From positions 1 through 64,000 of the forward strand of contig NZ_AQOR01000014.1 in NCBI RefSeq assembly GCF_009846755.1: DNA of 64,000 nt, in the 5' to 3' direction. This document shows, one piece after another, positions 47,867-54,826 of the stretch (position 1 is its first letter; every line of letters begins with the position of its first letter). The translations under genes and the position numbers were made by a program. The notes under the pieces are model-generated. The model was not told the DNA's origin, searched no databases, and saw nothing but the letters and a program-made list of their open reading frames with translations. Source of the DNA: Alcanivorax sp. S71-1-4. GTDB lineage: Bacteria; Pseudomonadota; Gammaproteobacteria; Pseudomonadales; Alcanivoracaceae.

Positions 47867-48513
47867 TGCACTGCCTCCTGCGACACCGCCTGCTGGTCCG
47901 GCAACGGCGCATTGCCCAGATAGGCCAGGCCCCACTTCTCCGAGACCGGGCCATCGAATTCCACCGGCCCCCAGGTGGCCGGATCCCGCCAGTAGGCGAC
48001 ATAGACAAAACGCTTCACCAACGTCGCCAGCGCTTTCTGAATGGTGTTGCCGTGGGACCAGTCATCGAAATACTGCACCGCATCCGCTGTTTCCAGATCG
48101 ACAAACCGGCGGCCGTGCCAACCGGAGACCACGGCGGCGTTATCAAACAGCGTCAGCCCCATGCCGACCTGCTTGCGCAGGTGGCCCGGCAACAGGCCGA
48201 TCATATGATCAATGTGCTGCACCACCGGCACCTGCGACAACGGCGTCAACGGCGTGCCCTGCACCGGCAGCAACACTGCCGTGGCGTGCTGGAACAGATG
48301 GTATTCCGAGGCGGTGAGGTACCGGATGCCCTCGCCTGGCGGCAGGCTGTCCACCGGCGAGCGGCGCAGCCAGGCAAAACCGGCGCCCGCCAGTGCGGCC
48401 ACACCGGCACCGGCAATAAGCGTGGTACGCAGAAAACGTCGCCGGCTTAGCGACGCAACGGGTGCCGCCGCATGGCGGGCAGCCCCTGGAGTGGGTGTTG
48501 TTGTTCTGGTCAT
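47863..48513 (-). CDS. Tat-exported small subunit (gluconate 2-dehydrogenase subunit 3-like), module 1
   Basis: A 216-residue protein with a twin-arginine signal peptide (SRRRFLRTTLIAGAGVAALA). A mature helical domain starts at YLTASEYHLFQHATAVLLP and ends with VYVAYWRDPATWGPVEFDGP, a segment also found in the module 2 subunit (NYWRDARTWPGLDYHGP). It is first of the four-gene run. The 211-bp region upstream holds the likely promoter and, at 48585, a GAAACGCGTTTTC palindrome resembling a PsrA-type site; that assignment is weak. Confidence 0.82.
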   Translation of the reverse strand: MTRTTTPTPGAARHAAAPVASLSRRRFLRTTLIAGAGVAALAGAGFAWLRRSPVDSLPPGEGIRYLTASEYHLFQHATAVLLPVQGTPLTPLSQVPVVQHIDHMIGLLPGHLRKQVGMGLTLFDNAAVVSGWHGRRFVDLETADAVQYFDDWSHGNTIQKALATLVKRFVYVAYWRDPATWGPVEFDGPVSEKWGLAYLGNAPLPDQQAVSQEAVQ

Positions 48514-48676
48514 GGCGGCCTCGCCGGTCAGGGCAGTACATCCACGGGCAGTGCACGGGATGAATAGCCGGGCTCAAATGCGCTGAAACGCGTTTTCGCA
48601 CATTAACCAAGGCTTCAGGGTGAAACAAGCTGTCTACCTGACAGGATGGCTTGACCGGATACGACAATCCATACAA

Positions 48677-48701
48677 CAACGCCCGGCATGGCCGGGCGTT
48701 G
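48677..48701 (-). terminator. Stem-loop terminator after the SPFH gene
   Basis: CAACGCCCGGC/GCCGGGCGTTG, an 11-bp perfect inverted repeat with a 3-base loop, begins 24 bases after the SPFH stop. Only a short T-rich stretch follows. Confidence 0.75.
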
Positions 48702-48724
48702 AAAGAGGCATGAAACCGGGGCGA

Positions 48725-49645
48725 TCAGCTGCGCGCGGTTTCCAGCGTCTTGGTGATCGCCGCCACCGCACTGCCGATATTGCTCAGCTCCGCCGGCAGG
48801 ATCATGGTGTTATTGGTCTTCGCCAGGTTGCCAAATTCGTGCACGTACTGCTCGGCCACGCGCAGCGCCACCGCATCCTTGCCCCCGGCAGTGCTGATGG
48901 CCGCCGCCACCCGCTCCAGACCCCGTGCGGTGGCCTCGGCGATCAGTTCGATCTCGCGGGCCTTACCTTCTGCCTCGTTGATCTGGCGCATCTTCTCCGC
49001 CTCGGAAACGTTGATCATCTCCTGCTTGAGACCTTCGGAAACGTTGATCTTCGACTGCCGCTCACCTTCCGACTGCGCCACCACCGCACGGCGTTCCCGC
49101 TCGGCGCGCATCTGCTTTTCCAGCGCATCGAGGATGGTCGCCGGCAGCTCGATGTCGGCAATCTCGTAACGCAGCACCTTCACGCCCCAGGGCTTGGCCG
49201 CATCATCCAGGGTGATTACCACCTGATTGTTGATGCTCTCGCGCTCTTCAAAGGTCTTGTCCAGGTCGATCTTGCCCACCACCGACCGCAGCGTGGTCTG
49301 CGCCAGCTGCATGGCCGCATAGCGGTAGTCGTTGATGCCATAGCTGGCCTGCTTGGGATCGATCACCTGCAGGTAGATGACGCCGTTCACCACCACCTGG
49401 ATGTTGTCCTTGGTCACACAAGATTGCTGCGGCACATCGATGGCTTCTTCCTTCAGGGTGTGGCGGTAGGCCACCTTGTCCACAAACGGAATCAGCAGGT
49501 GAAAGCCGGCGTCCAGCGTCTTGGCGTATTTGCCCAGCCGTTCGACCACAAAGGCGGACCGTTGCGGCACAATCCGCGCCGTCTTGATCACCGCCACTAC
49601 TACAAACACCACCGCCAGACCGGCGAGAATCGTCGCTATCGACAT
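48725..49645 (-). CDS. SPFH/Band 7 domain membrane protein (QmcA/stomatin-like)
   Basis: A 306-residue protein with one N-terminal membrane helix (~6-24), then an SPFH domain (KTARIVPQRSAFVVERLGKY, LIPFVDKVAYRHTLKEE) and a long charged C-terminal coiled coil (RAERERRAVVAQSEGERQSK). Family members form large membrane rings and influence proteases and lipid domains. Start at ATG 49645 with GGAG at 7 bases; upstream residues of the longer frame are not conserved. The NfeD-like gene sits upstream on the same strand, the well-known SPFH-NfeD pairing. Confidence 0.93.
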   Translation of the reverse strand: MSIATILAGLAVVFVVVAVIKTARIVPQRSAFVVERLGKYAKTLDAGFHLLIPFVDKVAYRHTLKEEAIDVPQQSCVTKDNIQVVVNGVIYLQVIDPKQASYGINDYRYAAMQLAQTTLRSVVGKIDLDKTFEERESINNQVVITLDDAAKPWGVKVLRYEIADIELPATILDALEKQMRAERERRAVVAQSEGERQSKINVSEGLKQEMINVSEAEKMRQINEAEGKAREIELIAEATARGLERVAAAISTAGGKDAVALRVAEQYVHEFGNLAKTNNTMILPAELSNIGSAVAAITKTLETARS

Positions 49646-49720
49646 TGCGTTACTCCATGATGTGAAAATCGAGTCCAAGCTATAAAAACCGTGGCCCAGA
49701 CCGCGCCGTCCCGGGGGACG

Positions 49721-50179
49721 TCAGCGCTGGCTGGCCGATACTTTCAGCACGATACCGCAGTTGCCTGATACCCAGGCCACATCACCGGCTTTCAGGTCAT
49801 CACTGGACTCCGCATCCCATTTGGCACCGTGCATCTGCACATGGCCGCTGCCATGGACAAAGTCCGTCAGCACCGTCACCCGGCTGCCCACGGCATCCCC
49901 CAGCCCCGCCTCAGAAGACGGCGCATCCCCCACATTGCCGGTCAGCCAGCCCTTGAAGTGACGGCGGGCGCCAAACAGCGCCACCAGGCTGATCACCGCA
50001 AACAGCCACAGCTGGCTGGTCAGGCTCTCGGTGATGCCGAACAGCGTCAGCAGGCCGACGATGATCGCGCCGATGCCGAAGAACACAGCGATGACGCCGG
50101 TGACGAACAGCTCGGAGATGATCAGCAGGAAACCCAGGATCAGCCACAGGGCGTAATCGGTGAATAGTTCAGCAAGCAT
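49721..50179 (-). CDS. NfeD family protein
   Basis: A 152-residue protein with three or so membrane helices (ALWLILGFLLIISELFVTGV, GIGAIIVGLLTLFG, SQLWLFAVISLVALFGA) followed by a C-terminal OB-fold-like soluble domain (GSRVTVLTDFVHGSGHVQ). It corresponds to the short NfeD1b type that partners SPFH proteins. The ATG at 50179 begins the conserved N-terminus. Its stop is 75 bp before the SPFH start. Confidence 0.9.
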   Translation of the reverse strand: MLAELFTDYALWLILGFLLIISELFVTGVIAVFFGIGAIIVGLLTLFGITESLTSQLWLFAVISLVALFGARRHFKGWLTGNVGDAPSSEAGLGDAVGSRVTVLTDFVHGSGHVQMHGAKWDAESSDDLKAGDVAWVSGNCGIVLKVSASQR

Positions 50180-50431
50180 GGCGGGGTTCCGTGTTGGGGA
50201 TATGACGGGGAGTGAATATAGCAGGATGAGGGGGTTAATGCGCGGGGGGAGTCGAGGCCACAACGCTATGGGGCAAGCGGCCTAGCCTGCGGAGGATAGG
50301 CGATATGCTTCCCTAGGCCCCAGACCAGAGGCGATGTTTCAGTGAACGATATTCGGCTTTTCCCCAACGTGCGGTACGGCGGGCCGGCAGCAGGGACAAA
50401 GAGCCCCCGATGCCAGCACTTGCCAAATTTC

Positions 50432-50803
50432 TCACTCGCTCGCATACCAATGATGATAAAAATCATCTTCGGCCACTTCGCCTAGCGAAGGCGGCACTAT
50501 TAGCTGATAGTCGTTTGAGAAACCCAGTACCAAACGCCCCTTGCTATACTCAACCGACGTCAGGCGCACTCGATCAAGCGGATTCAGGCAGACGCACCAT
50601 ACTTCAAACTCTGGAGTAGCTCCCGGATATTCACTTGAATCAGCCACACAGCCTGACAGACCGTGAAGCGTCCAGGGTGGGTCAATCCAGATGTACTCTT
50701 TCTTGCCAGCGAAGCGAAGTTTTATTGAGTTACATGCCAGTGTTCTTTCGCAGAGTCTACCGACAAAACCGTTAATAATTCTTACATCTTTGTCGTGATC
50801 CAT
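50432..50803 (-). CDS. Hypothetical protein (possibly DUF6188-like)
   Basis: A 123-residue soluble protein with no export signal. The pattern of a short N-terminal GFVGRLCERTLACNSIKLRF strand pair, YIWIDPPWTLHG, and a C-terminal LVLGFSNDYQLIVPP recalls small DUF6188-type proteins. That is a weak similarity from memory, and no function is implied. It is the first gene of the AT-rich island, on the same strand as the cassette genes, but no attC was found next to it. The element R3a lies 48 bp upstream of its start. Confidence 0.6.
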   Translation of the reverse strand: MDHDKDVRIINGFVGRLCERTLACNSIKLRFAGKKEYIWIDPPWTLHGLSGCVADSSEYPGATPEFEVWCVCLNPLDRVRLTSVEYSKGRLVLGFSNDYQLIVPPSLGEVAEDDFYHHWYASE

Positions 50804-50850
50804 TTTTTCCCTGAAGTTAGTCCCCAGAAATCAGCCAACGAATTCAATTA

Positions 50851-50936
50851 GGTACACGCATGGATTCATGATATCAATTCCTGCTGGAATGACATCGCAC
50901 AAACATCAACCTAAACCACCAGCTCGTGCGTGCCCG
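50851..50936. repeat. R3 element a (~86 bp)
   Basis: It begins GGTACACGCATGGATTCATG and ends CGTGCGTGCCC, one of five related copies. It shares the interior AATTCCTGCTGGAATGACATC and CAAACATCAACCTAAACC with copy d (type I interior). It forms the left boundary of the transposase fragment. Confidence 0.85.
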
Positions 50937-50937
50937 T

Positions 50938-51239
50938 ATTTTCCGACCGACAAAGCCTGCTGTGACTCCGCAGCATCTACCGCACCGCTCACCCAACGCT
51001 TCACCACCATCGGGCCACTAAAGAGCATCATCCAGCGTTCTGCCACCTCCAGACCAGTCCAGGAGGCAGCCTTGTCGCGGTTGATCCGCAACACCAGATG
51101 GTAATGATTGGACATCACTGCATAGCCACACAGATCAATGGCGAATACATCAACCAGCACCGCCAGACGATCCACCACCCACTGGCGGCGGTGTTCACAA
51201 TTCTGCCCTGAATAGCAATCCTTGCCACAAAGAGAAACA
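50938..51239 (-). pseudogene. Fragment of a Y1 (REP-associated, TnpA_REP-like) transposase
   Basis: Reading on the minus strand it gives GKDCYSGQNCEHRRQWVVDR, FAIDLCGYAVMSNHYHLVLR and VAERWMMLFSGP, the internal part of REP-associated tyrosine transposases. The HYHLVL segment contains the HUH metal-binding motif. The N-terminal ~25 residues of the family and everything after roughly residue 125, where the catalytic tyrosine would lie, are absent. Both breaks coincide with R3 elements a and b; an ATG inside R3b gives an open frame starting at 51277, but that is a chimera. Not expected to be active. Confidence 0.8.
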
Positions 51240-51242
51240 ATC

Positions 51243-51322
51243 GGGGACACGCATGGATTCATGACACAGCCCACCATGACATCACCTTAACATCCACATA
51301 GATTGCCAATTCATGCATATCT
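51243..51322. repeat. R3 element b (~80 bp)
   Basis: It begins GGGGACACGCATGGATTCATGA, has the type II interior CACCTTAACATCCACATAGATTG, and ends in a degenerate ATTCATGCATATCTC. It lies between the transposase fragment and the HEPN gene. Confidence 0.8.
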
Positions 51323-51398
51323 CGCACTTACTACCGCCAGAAAATCATGCCAAATCCGCCTCTATTATTATAGAAAATACGCAAATTAATGTGCGCCA

Positions 51399-52040
51399 CT
51401 AGTTTTTCTTGTCTAGTTTACGAAACAAGTCATTTTGAAATACATCCGCCATAAGAAGCAGCATCATCTGCGTAAATTGAATATGCTGCTGCAGATCAAT
51501 CGAAGATAAATCTGGTTCATTACCATGAGCGACCCCATGCCTCCAGCCGACCAGCTCTTTATCAATTTTTATTCTCCATCTCTGAAACGGTACAATCTCA
51601 AAACCGAGAATATTAAAATTGTGGGAGAGGGTTTCAAAGTTAAGATTTGATCTTGATCTAATAGCCATATCGTCAAAACTACTGAAATTGCTATTGATGA
51701 GCAACTTCAGCCTATCAACGAACTCTCTTTCTGCAGACGGAGAATGGTTCCTATCCCTAAGACGCTGCAAATCCGGCTTTAAAACACCTATCAATAAAGA
51801 CCAAGATATATCACTAACCTTGCTATCAGAATCCCTCAGAGCTTCAATATATTTGTTTACACATTCGTTATAGAACCCTTCCCAATGTGCATAAGATAAG
51901 ACAATCAGGGCCTTAGAGTTAATGCCATATTTTGCCACCCCATTGATTTCAGCCATTCTAATTTTCAGTTCTGAGAGTTCACGAGCTCTCCTTAATCGCT
52001 CCGCATCGATCTTGTGTATAAAATTAGCTAGATTAGTCAT
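51399..52040 (-). CDS. HEPN-domain protein, MAE_28990/MAE_18760-like
   Basis: A 213-residue soluble, helical protein. It contains ALIVLSYAHWEGFYNECVNK near residues 44-63 and GWRHGVAHG (R167 and H172), the Rx4H motif of HEPN ribonucleases. This family is usually found next to a DUF262 gene, as here; HEPN proteins act as toxins or as RNases in defence systems. ATG 52040 overlaps the DUF262 gene by 8 bases, so the two form one unit. AT-rich composition. Catalytic activity is inferred from the motif only. Confidence 0.8.
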   Translation of the reverse strand: MTNLANFIHKIDAERLRRARELSELKIRMAEINGVAKYGINSKALIVLSYAHWEGFYNECVNKYIEALRDSDSKVSDISWSLLIGVLKPDLQRLRDRNHSPSAEREFVDRLKLLINSNFSSFDDMAIRSRSNLNFETLSHNFNILGFEIVPFQRWRIKIDKELVGWRHGVAHGNEPDLSSIDLQQHIQFTQMMLLLMADVFQNDLFRKLDKKN

Positions 52041-53136
52041 TTGGATTAAACCAGGCTTCTCCAAACGGTATAGTCCTCTGCAATCTAGTTGTGCCCCTGA
52101 GCCCTGACGCACTTAAATCGGCAACTTCCTTTTGCCTCCAAAAATCATCGATCCTAGATCCAATAAACTCTCTAGGGTTCCCCATGCTAGAAATTGATTC
52201 TTTATTTCTTGCAATGCCTACCAAAATTGACTCTAGCCCTCGTAGAGAGAAGCGCTTTGCGATTCCTGAATGAGCCTCGTCATGAGGAATTAGTGCGTTT
52301 CCCTGATACAAATCGTCGAGCATATTCAATGCCCAAGCGACCTTATCTATTTCAGGCTCTGGGTCGCCATCTACGATTACCTTTAAGATACTTCTATCTA
52401 AAAAATCTTGCACATCGAGCTCACCACTATAGTCTTCTGCTGTATGAACTATAGCTCGAACCAAATACTCCACATTCTTTTGCTTATACCTTTGTTCCTC
52501 AGTGACATTAAGGACCCTAATGAACCTTTCTGAATCTGCTATTTCCTTAATACGCCGAGTGGCGTCGGGATTACCAAGCACCATTGAACATGTACGGACT
52601 TCCTGCTCATTTGCGTACTCCCCTCCTCTATTTAACCTCTGAAACAAATCGAACTTTGTTTTGGGATCACTAGGATGCTTTAGTATTTGAAAATCCAAAC
52701 GAGATCTACGAAAAAAAAGCTGTAGAGACTTATCCAACGCAGAGTTTGCATCCTTTCCAGACCAACTTATTCCTTTAAGGGATTTTAGGTAAGTCGCAGA
52801 GTATAATATTGAAGAGGGAACTATTTTAGTTCGATCATCGGGATCTCTTAGTATCCCCATAAACTCTAGTATGGTTGAAATCCTTTGCAATCCATCAATC
52901 AACTCCCACGTACCATCACTATTCTCAAAAGCGAAGGCAGGAGGAACTGGGATTCCTATTAGGATAGATTCTATAAATGCTGTCTTTTTCTCAATTCCCC
53001 AACGAAACAATCGTTGAAAATCAGGAATGATATCCAACTCCCCTTGGGAATACATTGATGCGATCTCACCGATAGATATTTGAATATTATCTGTCGTAAC
53101 AGATCTTTTGGCTTGTTCTAGCTCTTCTCTTAACAT
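52033..53136 (-). CDS. DUF262 domain protein (ParB/Srx-like N-terminus)
   Basis: A 367-residue protein. DUF262 hallmarks are IPDFQRLFRWGIEKKTAFIE (residues 37-56) and WELIDGLQRISTI (77-89), where the DGxQR motif resembles the NTPase/nuclease site of the ParB superfamily. DUF262 proteins include GmrSD-type modification-dependent nucleases and many phage-defence components. No DUF1524 HNH domain is visible, so it is not GmrSD. The ATG at 53136 has AAGGTAGGG upstream. In-frame starts further upstream lie in R3c (MNSCVS), so the element might supply an alternative start. Confidence 0.85.
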   Translation of the reverse strand: MLREELEQAKRSVTTDNIQISIGEIASMYSQGELDIIPDFQRLFRWGIEKKTAFIESILIGIPVPPAFAFENSDGTWELIDGLQRISTILEFMGILRDPDDRTKIVPSSILYSATYLKSLKGISWSGKDANSALDKSLQLFFRRSRLDFQILKHPSDPKTKFDLFQRLNRGGEYANEQEVRTCSMVLGNPDATRRIKEIADSERFIRVLNVTEEQRYKQKNVEYLVRAIVHTAEDYSGELDVQDFLDRSILKVIVDGDPEPEIDKVAWALNMLDDLYQGNALIPHDEAHSGIAKRFSLRGLESILVGIARNKESISSMGNPREFIGSRIDDFWRQKEVADLSASGLRGTTRLQRTIPFGEAWFNPND

Positions 53137-53165
53137 AACCCTACCTTGCTGGAAAAACCCTATTG

Positions 53166-53251
53166 AGGACACGCATGAATTCATGATACTAACCTGCACC
53201 ACTATGCCATTACATTAACATCCACATAGATCGGCAATTTGTGCGTGTCCC
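53166..53251. repeat. R3 element c (~86 bp)
   Basis: It begins GAGGACACGCATGAATTCATGA and ends TGTGCGTGTCCC with the type II interior. On the minus strand an ATG inside it (53184) is in frame with the DUF262 gene. It abuts, and seems to have removed the left half of, attC 3. Confidence 0.85.
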
Positions 53252-53254
53252 ATG

Positions 53255-53312
53255 CTTGCTTCGTCGCAAACAGCGGCGCGTCAGCGTCCGCCATTGCTTT
53301 GCCTTGTTATAC
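53255..53312 (-). other. Partial integron attC site (3)
   Basis: The minus strand reads GTATAACAAGGCAAAGCAATG directly after the GIY-YIG gene, the usual 5' end of an attC, then GC-rich sequence. The expected GTTRRRY end is missing where R3c begins. The core GTTATAC (plus strand, 53306-53312) equals the core at the other side of the same cassette (53742-53748). Confidence 0.6.
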
Positions 53313-53315
53313 GAA

Positions 53316-53732
53316 CTATACATCATCCAGGTATTTTCTCTGATTCAGGGGCCAATCGCCCATACAGACGACCGACAATCCTGGACGTGAAATTCTGGAA
53401 GAACAACTTTGAATATTACCCCATGGTTGTACACGATGAATTAACAAGCTTTCGATATCGCAAAGCAGCTGGTGGGTTAACCTGCGATCGTTATCCAAAG
53501 CCACCTCACCGATTAACGCGCTATGCTCATAAATCCCACGCTGACGCTCTAGATCATCCCAGAATTCTGCTTTACCCGAACGACTCCATCGTTCTCGGAC
53601 TGTGGCGCCCCAAGATTTTCCGATATACAAAATTTCGCGCTGACCCGGTGCCAGATAGGCATAGAGGCAGCGGATCTGCCGCCAGCCTTCATGTCCCTCA
53701 TCCAAATTCTGCCAATGGATATCTACTCTCAT
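53316..53732 (-). CDS. GIY-YIG nuclease-like cassette protein
   Basis: A 138-residue protein. LYAYLAPGQREILYIGKSWG (about residues 23-42) corresponds to the GIY-x10-YIG region, in a variant form (LYAYL/LYIGKS), followed by a conserved arginine in VRERW. The C-terminal part (LLCDIESLLIHRVQPWGN) fits the family, with a Glu in the right area. The ATG at 53732 is 10 bases after the attC core, typical of cassette genes, and attC 3 follows its stop. Function in the cassette is unknown; it could be a defence or repair nuclease. Confidence 0.75.
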   Translation of the reverse strand: MRVDIHWQNLDEGHEGWRQIRCLYAYLAPGQREILYIGKSWGATVRERWSRSGKAEFWDDLERQRGIYEHSALIGEVALDNDRRLTHQLLCDIESLLIHRVQPWGNIQSCSSRISRPGLSVVCMGDWPLNQRKYLDDV

Positions 53733-53741
53733 GCTCGACAC

Positions 53742-53815
53742 GTATAACGCCCGCCGCACGCGCGGCTTTGTAGTGGAGGCGAAGCCGCAACGAAAAAGCC
53801 GTCGCTGTACCTGCG
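53742..53815 (-). other. Integron attC site (2), degenerate
   Basis: It shares the central hairpin region GCGGCTTTGTAGTGGAGGCG plus AAGCCGC with attC 1. On the minus strand it ends GGGCGTTATAC just before the GIY-YIG start codon. The other end has lost the AAC core (reads AAAAATCGCAGG). Confidence 0.72.
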
Positions 53816-53829
53816 ATTTTTATGCATAT

Positions 53830-53927
53830 CTATTCAGCCCCCAGCATATCTCGCAATTCATTTACATAACGCTGCCATTCCTCAACAATCTGCCTAGTAA
53901 CGGTAGATTCAAACTCTGGACGAACCA
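53830..53927 (-). pseudogene. C-terminal remnant of a cassette gene
   Basis: An open 32-codon stretch on the minus strand with no start, reading LVRPEFESTVTRQIVEEWQR and on to RDMLGAE and a TAG stop, just before attC 2. Codon choice and helical character look like real protein. Element R3d begins 4 bases upstream, where the rest of the gene should be, so the gene was apparently truncated at the R3 insertion. Confidence 0.55.
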
Positions 53928-53930
53928 ATC

Positions 53931-54017
53931 GGGGACACGCATTGATTCATGACATCAATTCCTGCTGGAATGACATCACACAAACATCAACCTAAACCAC
54001 CATTTCGTGCGTGTCCC
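53931..54017. repeat. R3 element d (~87 bp)
   Basis: The clearest copy: GGGGACACGCATTGATTCATGA at the left and TTCGTGCGTGTCCC at the right. Two internal stem-loops are visible (TTGAT/ATCAA and ATTCC/GGAAT). Type I interior, as in copy a. It lies between the DUF2513 gene and the truncated cassette gene. Confidence 0.88.
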
Positions 54018-54048
54018 GTATTTTGGTCCCCTGTCCCCTACTTTTTCT

Positions 54049-54426
54049 TTAGCCCCCAGCCGCGCCGCGAATCAGGGCCACCGAGATCTCGGATGCGACG
54101 GACTTGACCAAGTCAAACGTCATGTCGATGCCCTTTGAGGTGAATGTTTTCTTGGTCTTATTCCAGACAGTGTCAGACCGGATGGCGTCCAAGAGCTCGT
54201 GGCCCGGCCACGTGAGGCGTCTGGCGAAGAAGTGTGTAGGGCCATGGCCCAGCGTCCGCGACATCTGTCCCTCAATGAGACCAGCGCCAATGAGTAGCTC
54301 TACATGGTAGGAGTACTCGTAGGCGCGATCAGCAGGGAAGTCGGATAGGTGAAGCGTAGCATCGGTATCCGGCAGTTCTTCCAAGCGTGTCAGGATTTCG
54401 CGGATTGTGTCCCAGTTGCGCTTCAT
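54049..54426 (-). CDS. DUF2513 domain protein
   Basis: A 125-residue protein. MKRNWDTIREILTRLEELPD at the N-terminus and YHVELLIGAGLIEGQ followed by RRLTWPGHELLDAIRSDTVW match the DUF2513 pattern, a small family common in prophages and mobile DNA with a winged-helix-like appearance. The C-terminal part has a hydrophobic helix (DLVKSVASEISVALIRG). It is preceded by R4a upstream and followed by R3d, with no attC of its own visible. Function unknown. Confidence 0.8.
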   Translation of the reverse strand: MKRNWDTIREILTRLEELPDTDATLHLSDFPADRAYEYSYHVELLIGAGLIEGQMSRTLGHGPTHFFARRLTWPGHELLDAIRSDTVWNKTKKTFTSKGIDMTFDLVKSVASEISVALIRGAAGG

Positions 54427-54442
54427 CTTTCCCTTAGGGTCT

Positions 54443-54555
54443 CAGAGATTAGAACGACGGATCGTATATTGAATAACGACGAACGCCCCCCCTTCAATAA
54501 TTTATGCATTCACAGAATAAGCCCCATCCATCAAGGACTTACAAATAAAGCAGAA
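54443..54555. repeat. R4 repeat copy a (~113 bp)
   Basis: It aligns with 56080-56197 at high identity. Shared blocks are TCGTATATTGAATAACGACG, CTCAATAATTTATGCATTCA and CTTACAAATAAAGCAGAA. It lies immediately upstream (minus strand) of the DUF2513 gene, as copy b does for the DUF5343 gene, so it may carry a promoter or an old cassette end. Confidence 0.85.
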
Positions 54556-54575
54556 GAAAAGCATGAAACCGATTT

Positions 54576-54670
54576 GGGACATGCATGAATTTATGATGTC
54601 AACTTCCGCCGCCACGAAATCACCTTAACATTCACATAGATCGTCAATTCGCACCAATTCGTGCGTGTCC
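54576..54670. repeat. R3 element e (~95 bp)
   Basis: It begins GGGACATGCATGAATTTATGA and ends TTCGTGCGTGTCC with the type II interior. A short GCACCAATTC duplication near the right end makes it longer. It lies between R4a and a truncated cassette ORF. Confidence 0.82.
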
Positions 54671-54675
54671 TATAC

Positions 54676-54735
54676 TTACTCCTGACGGTCGTTATTTGAA
54701 ACAATCGCAGAACCCACGTCATCTTCTGTTCTCAT
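54676..54735 (-). pseudogene. N-terminal remnant of a cassette ORF
   Basis: ATG at 54735 follows the attC 1 core GTTAGGG by one base, the usual place for a cassette start. The frame (MRTEDDVGSAIV...) runs 19 codons and stops at the edge of R3e. It looks like the beginning of a cassette gene cut off by the element. Too short to be sure. Confidence 0.35.
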
Positions 54736-54736
54736 G

Positions 54737-54820
54737 CCCTAACGCCGCCAACACGCGCGGCTTTGTAGTGGAGGCGAAGCCGCAATGAAAAATACGCCGC
54801 TGTGCTTGGCCTTGTTAGAG
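54737..54820 (-). other. Integron attC site (1)
   Basis: Best attC in the window. The minus strand begins CTCTAACAAGGCCAAGCAC seven bases after the stop of the 172-aa cassette gene, contains GCGGCTTCGCC and CTACAAAGCCGC as an imperfect palindrome, and ends TGTTGGCGGCGTTAGGG. AAC and GTT cores are at the ends, 84 bp overall, normal for an attC. Orientation agrees with the minus-strand cassette genes. Confidence 0.82.
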
Positions 54821-54826
54821 ATCAGA

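Noticed and set aside
48585-48597. GAAACGCGTTTTC as a PsrA site for the GMC modules
   Set aside because: Spacing differs from the better etf site and GC-rich cores of this kind are frequent by chance; mentioned only as weak.
51240-51277. N-terminus of the transposase frame (MVGCVMNPCVSP)
   Set aside because: Encoded by the R3b element, not by the transposase; the true family N-terminus is missing, so the gene is called a fragment.
50851-54670. CRISPR-like array from repeated ~86-bp units
   Set aside because: Copies are irregularly spaced by genes, too long and too variable for CRISPR repeats; no cas genes.
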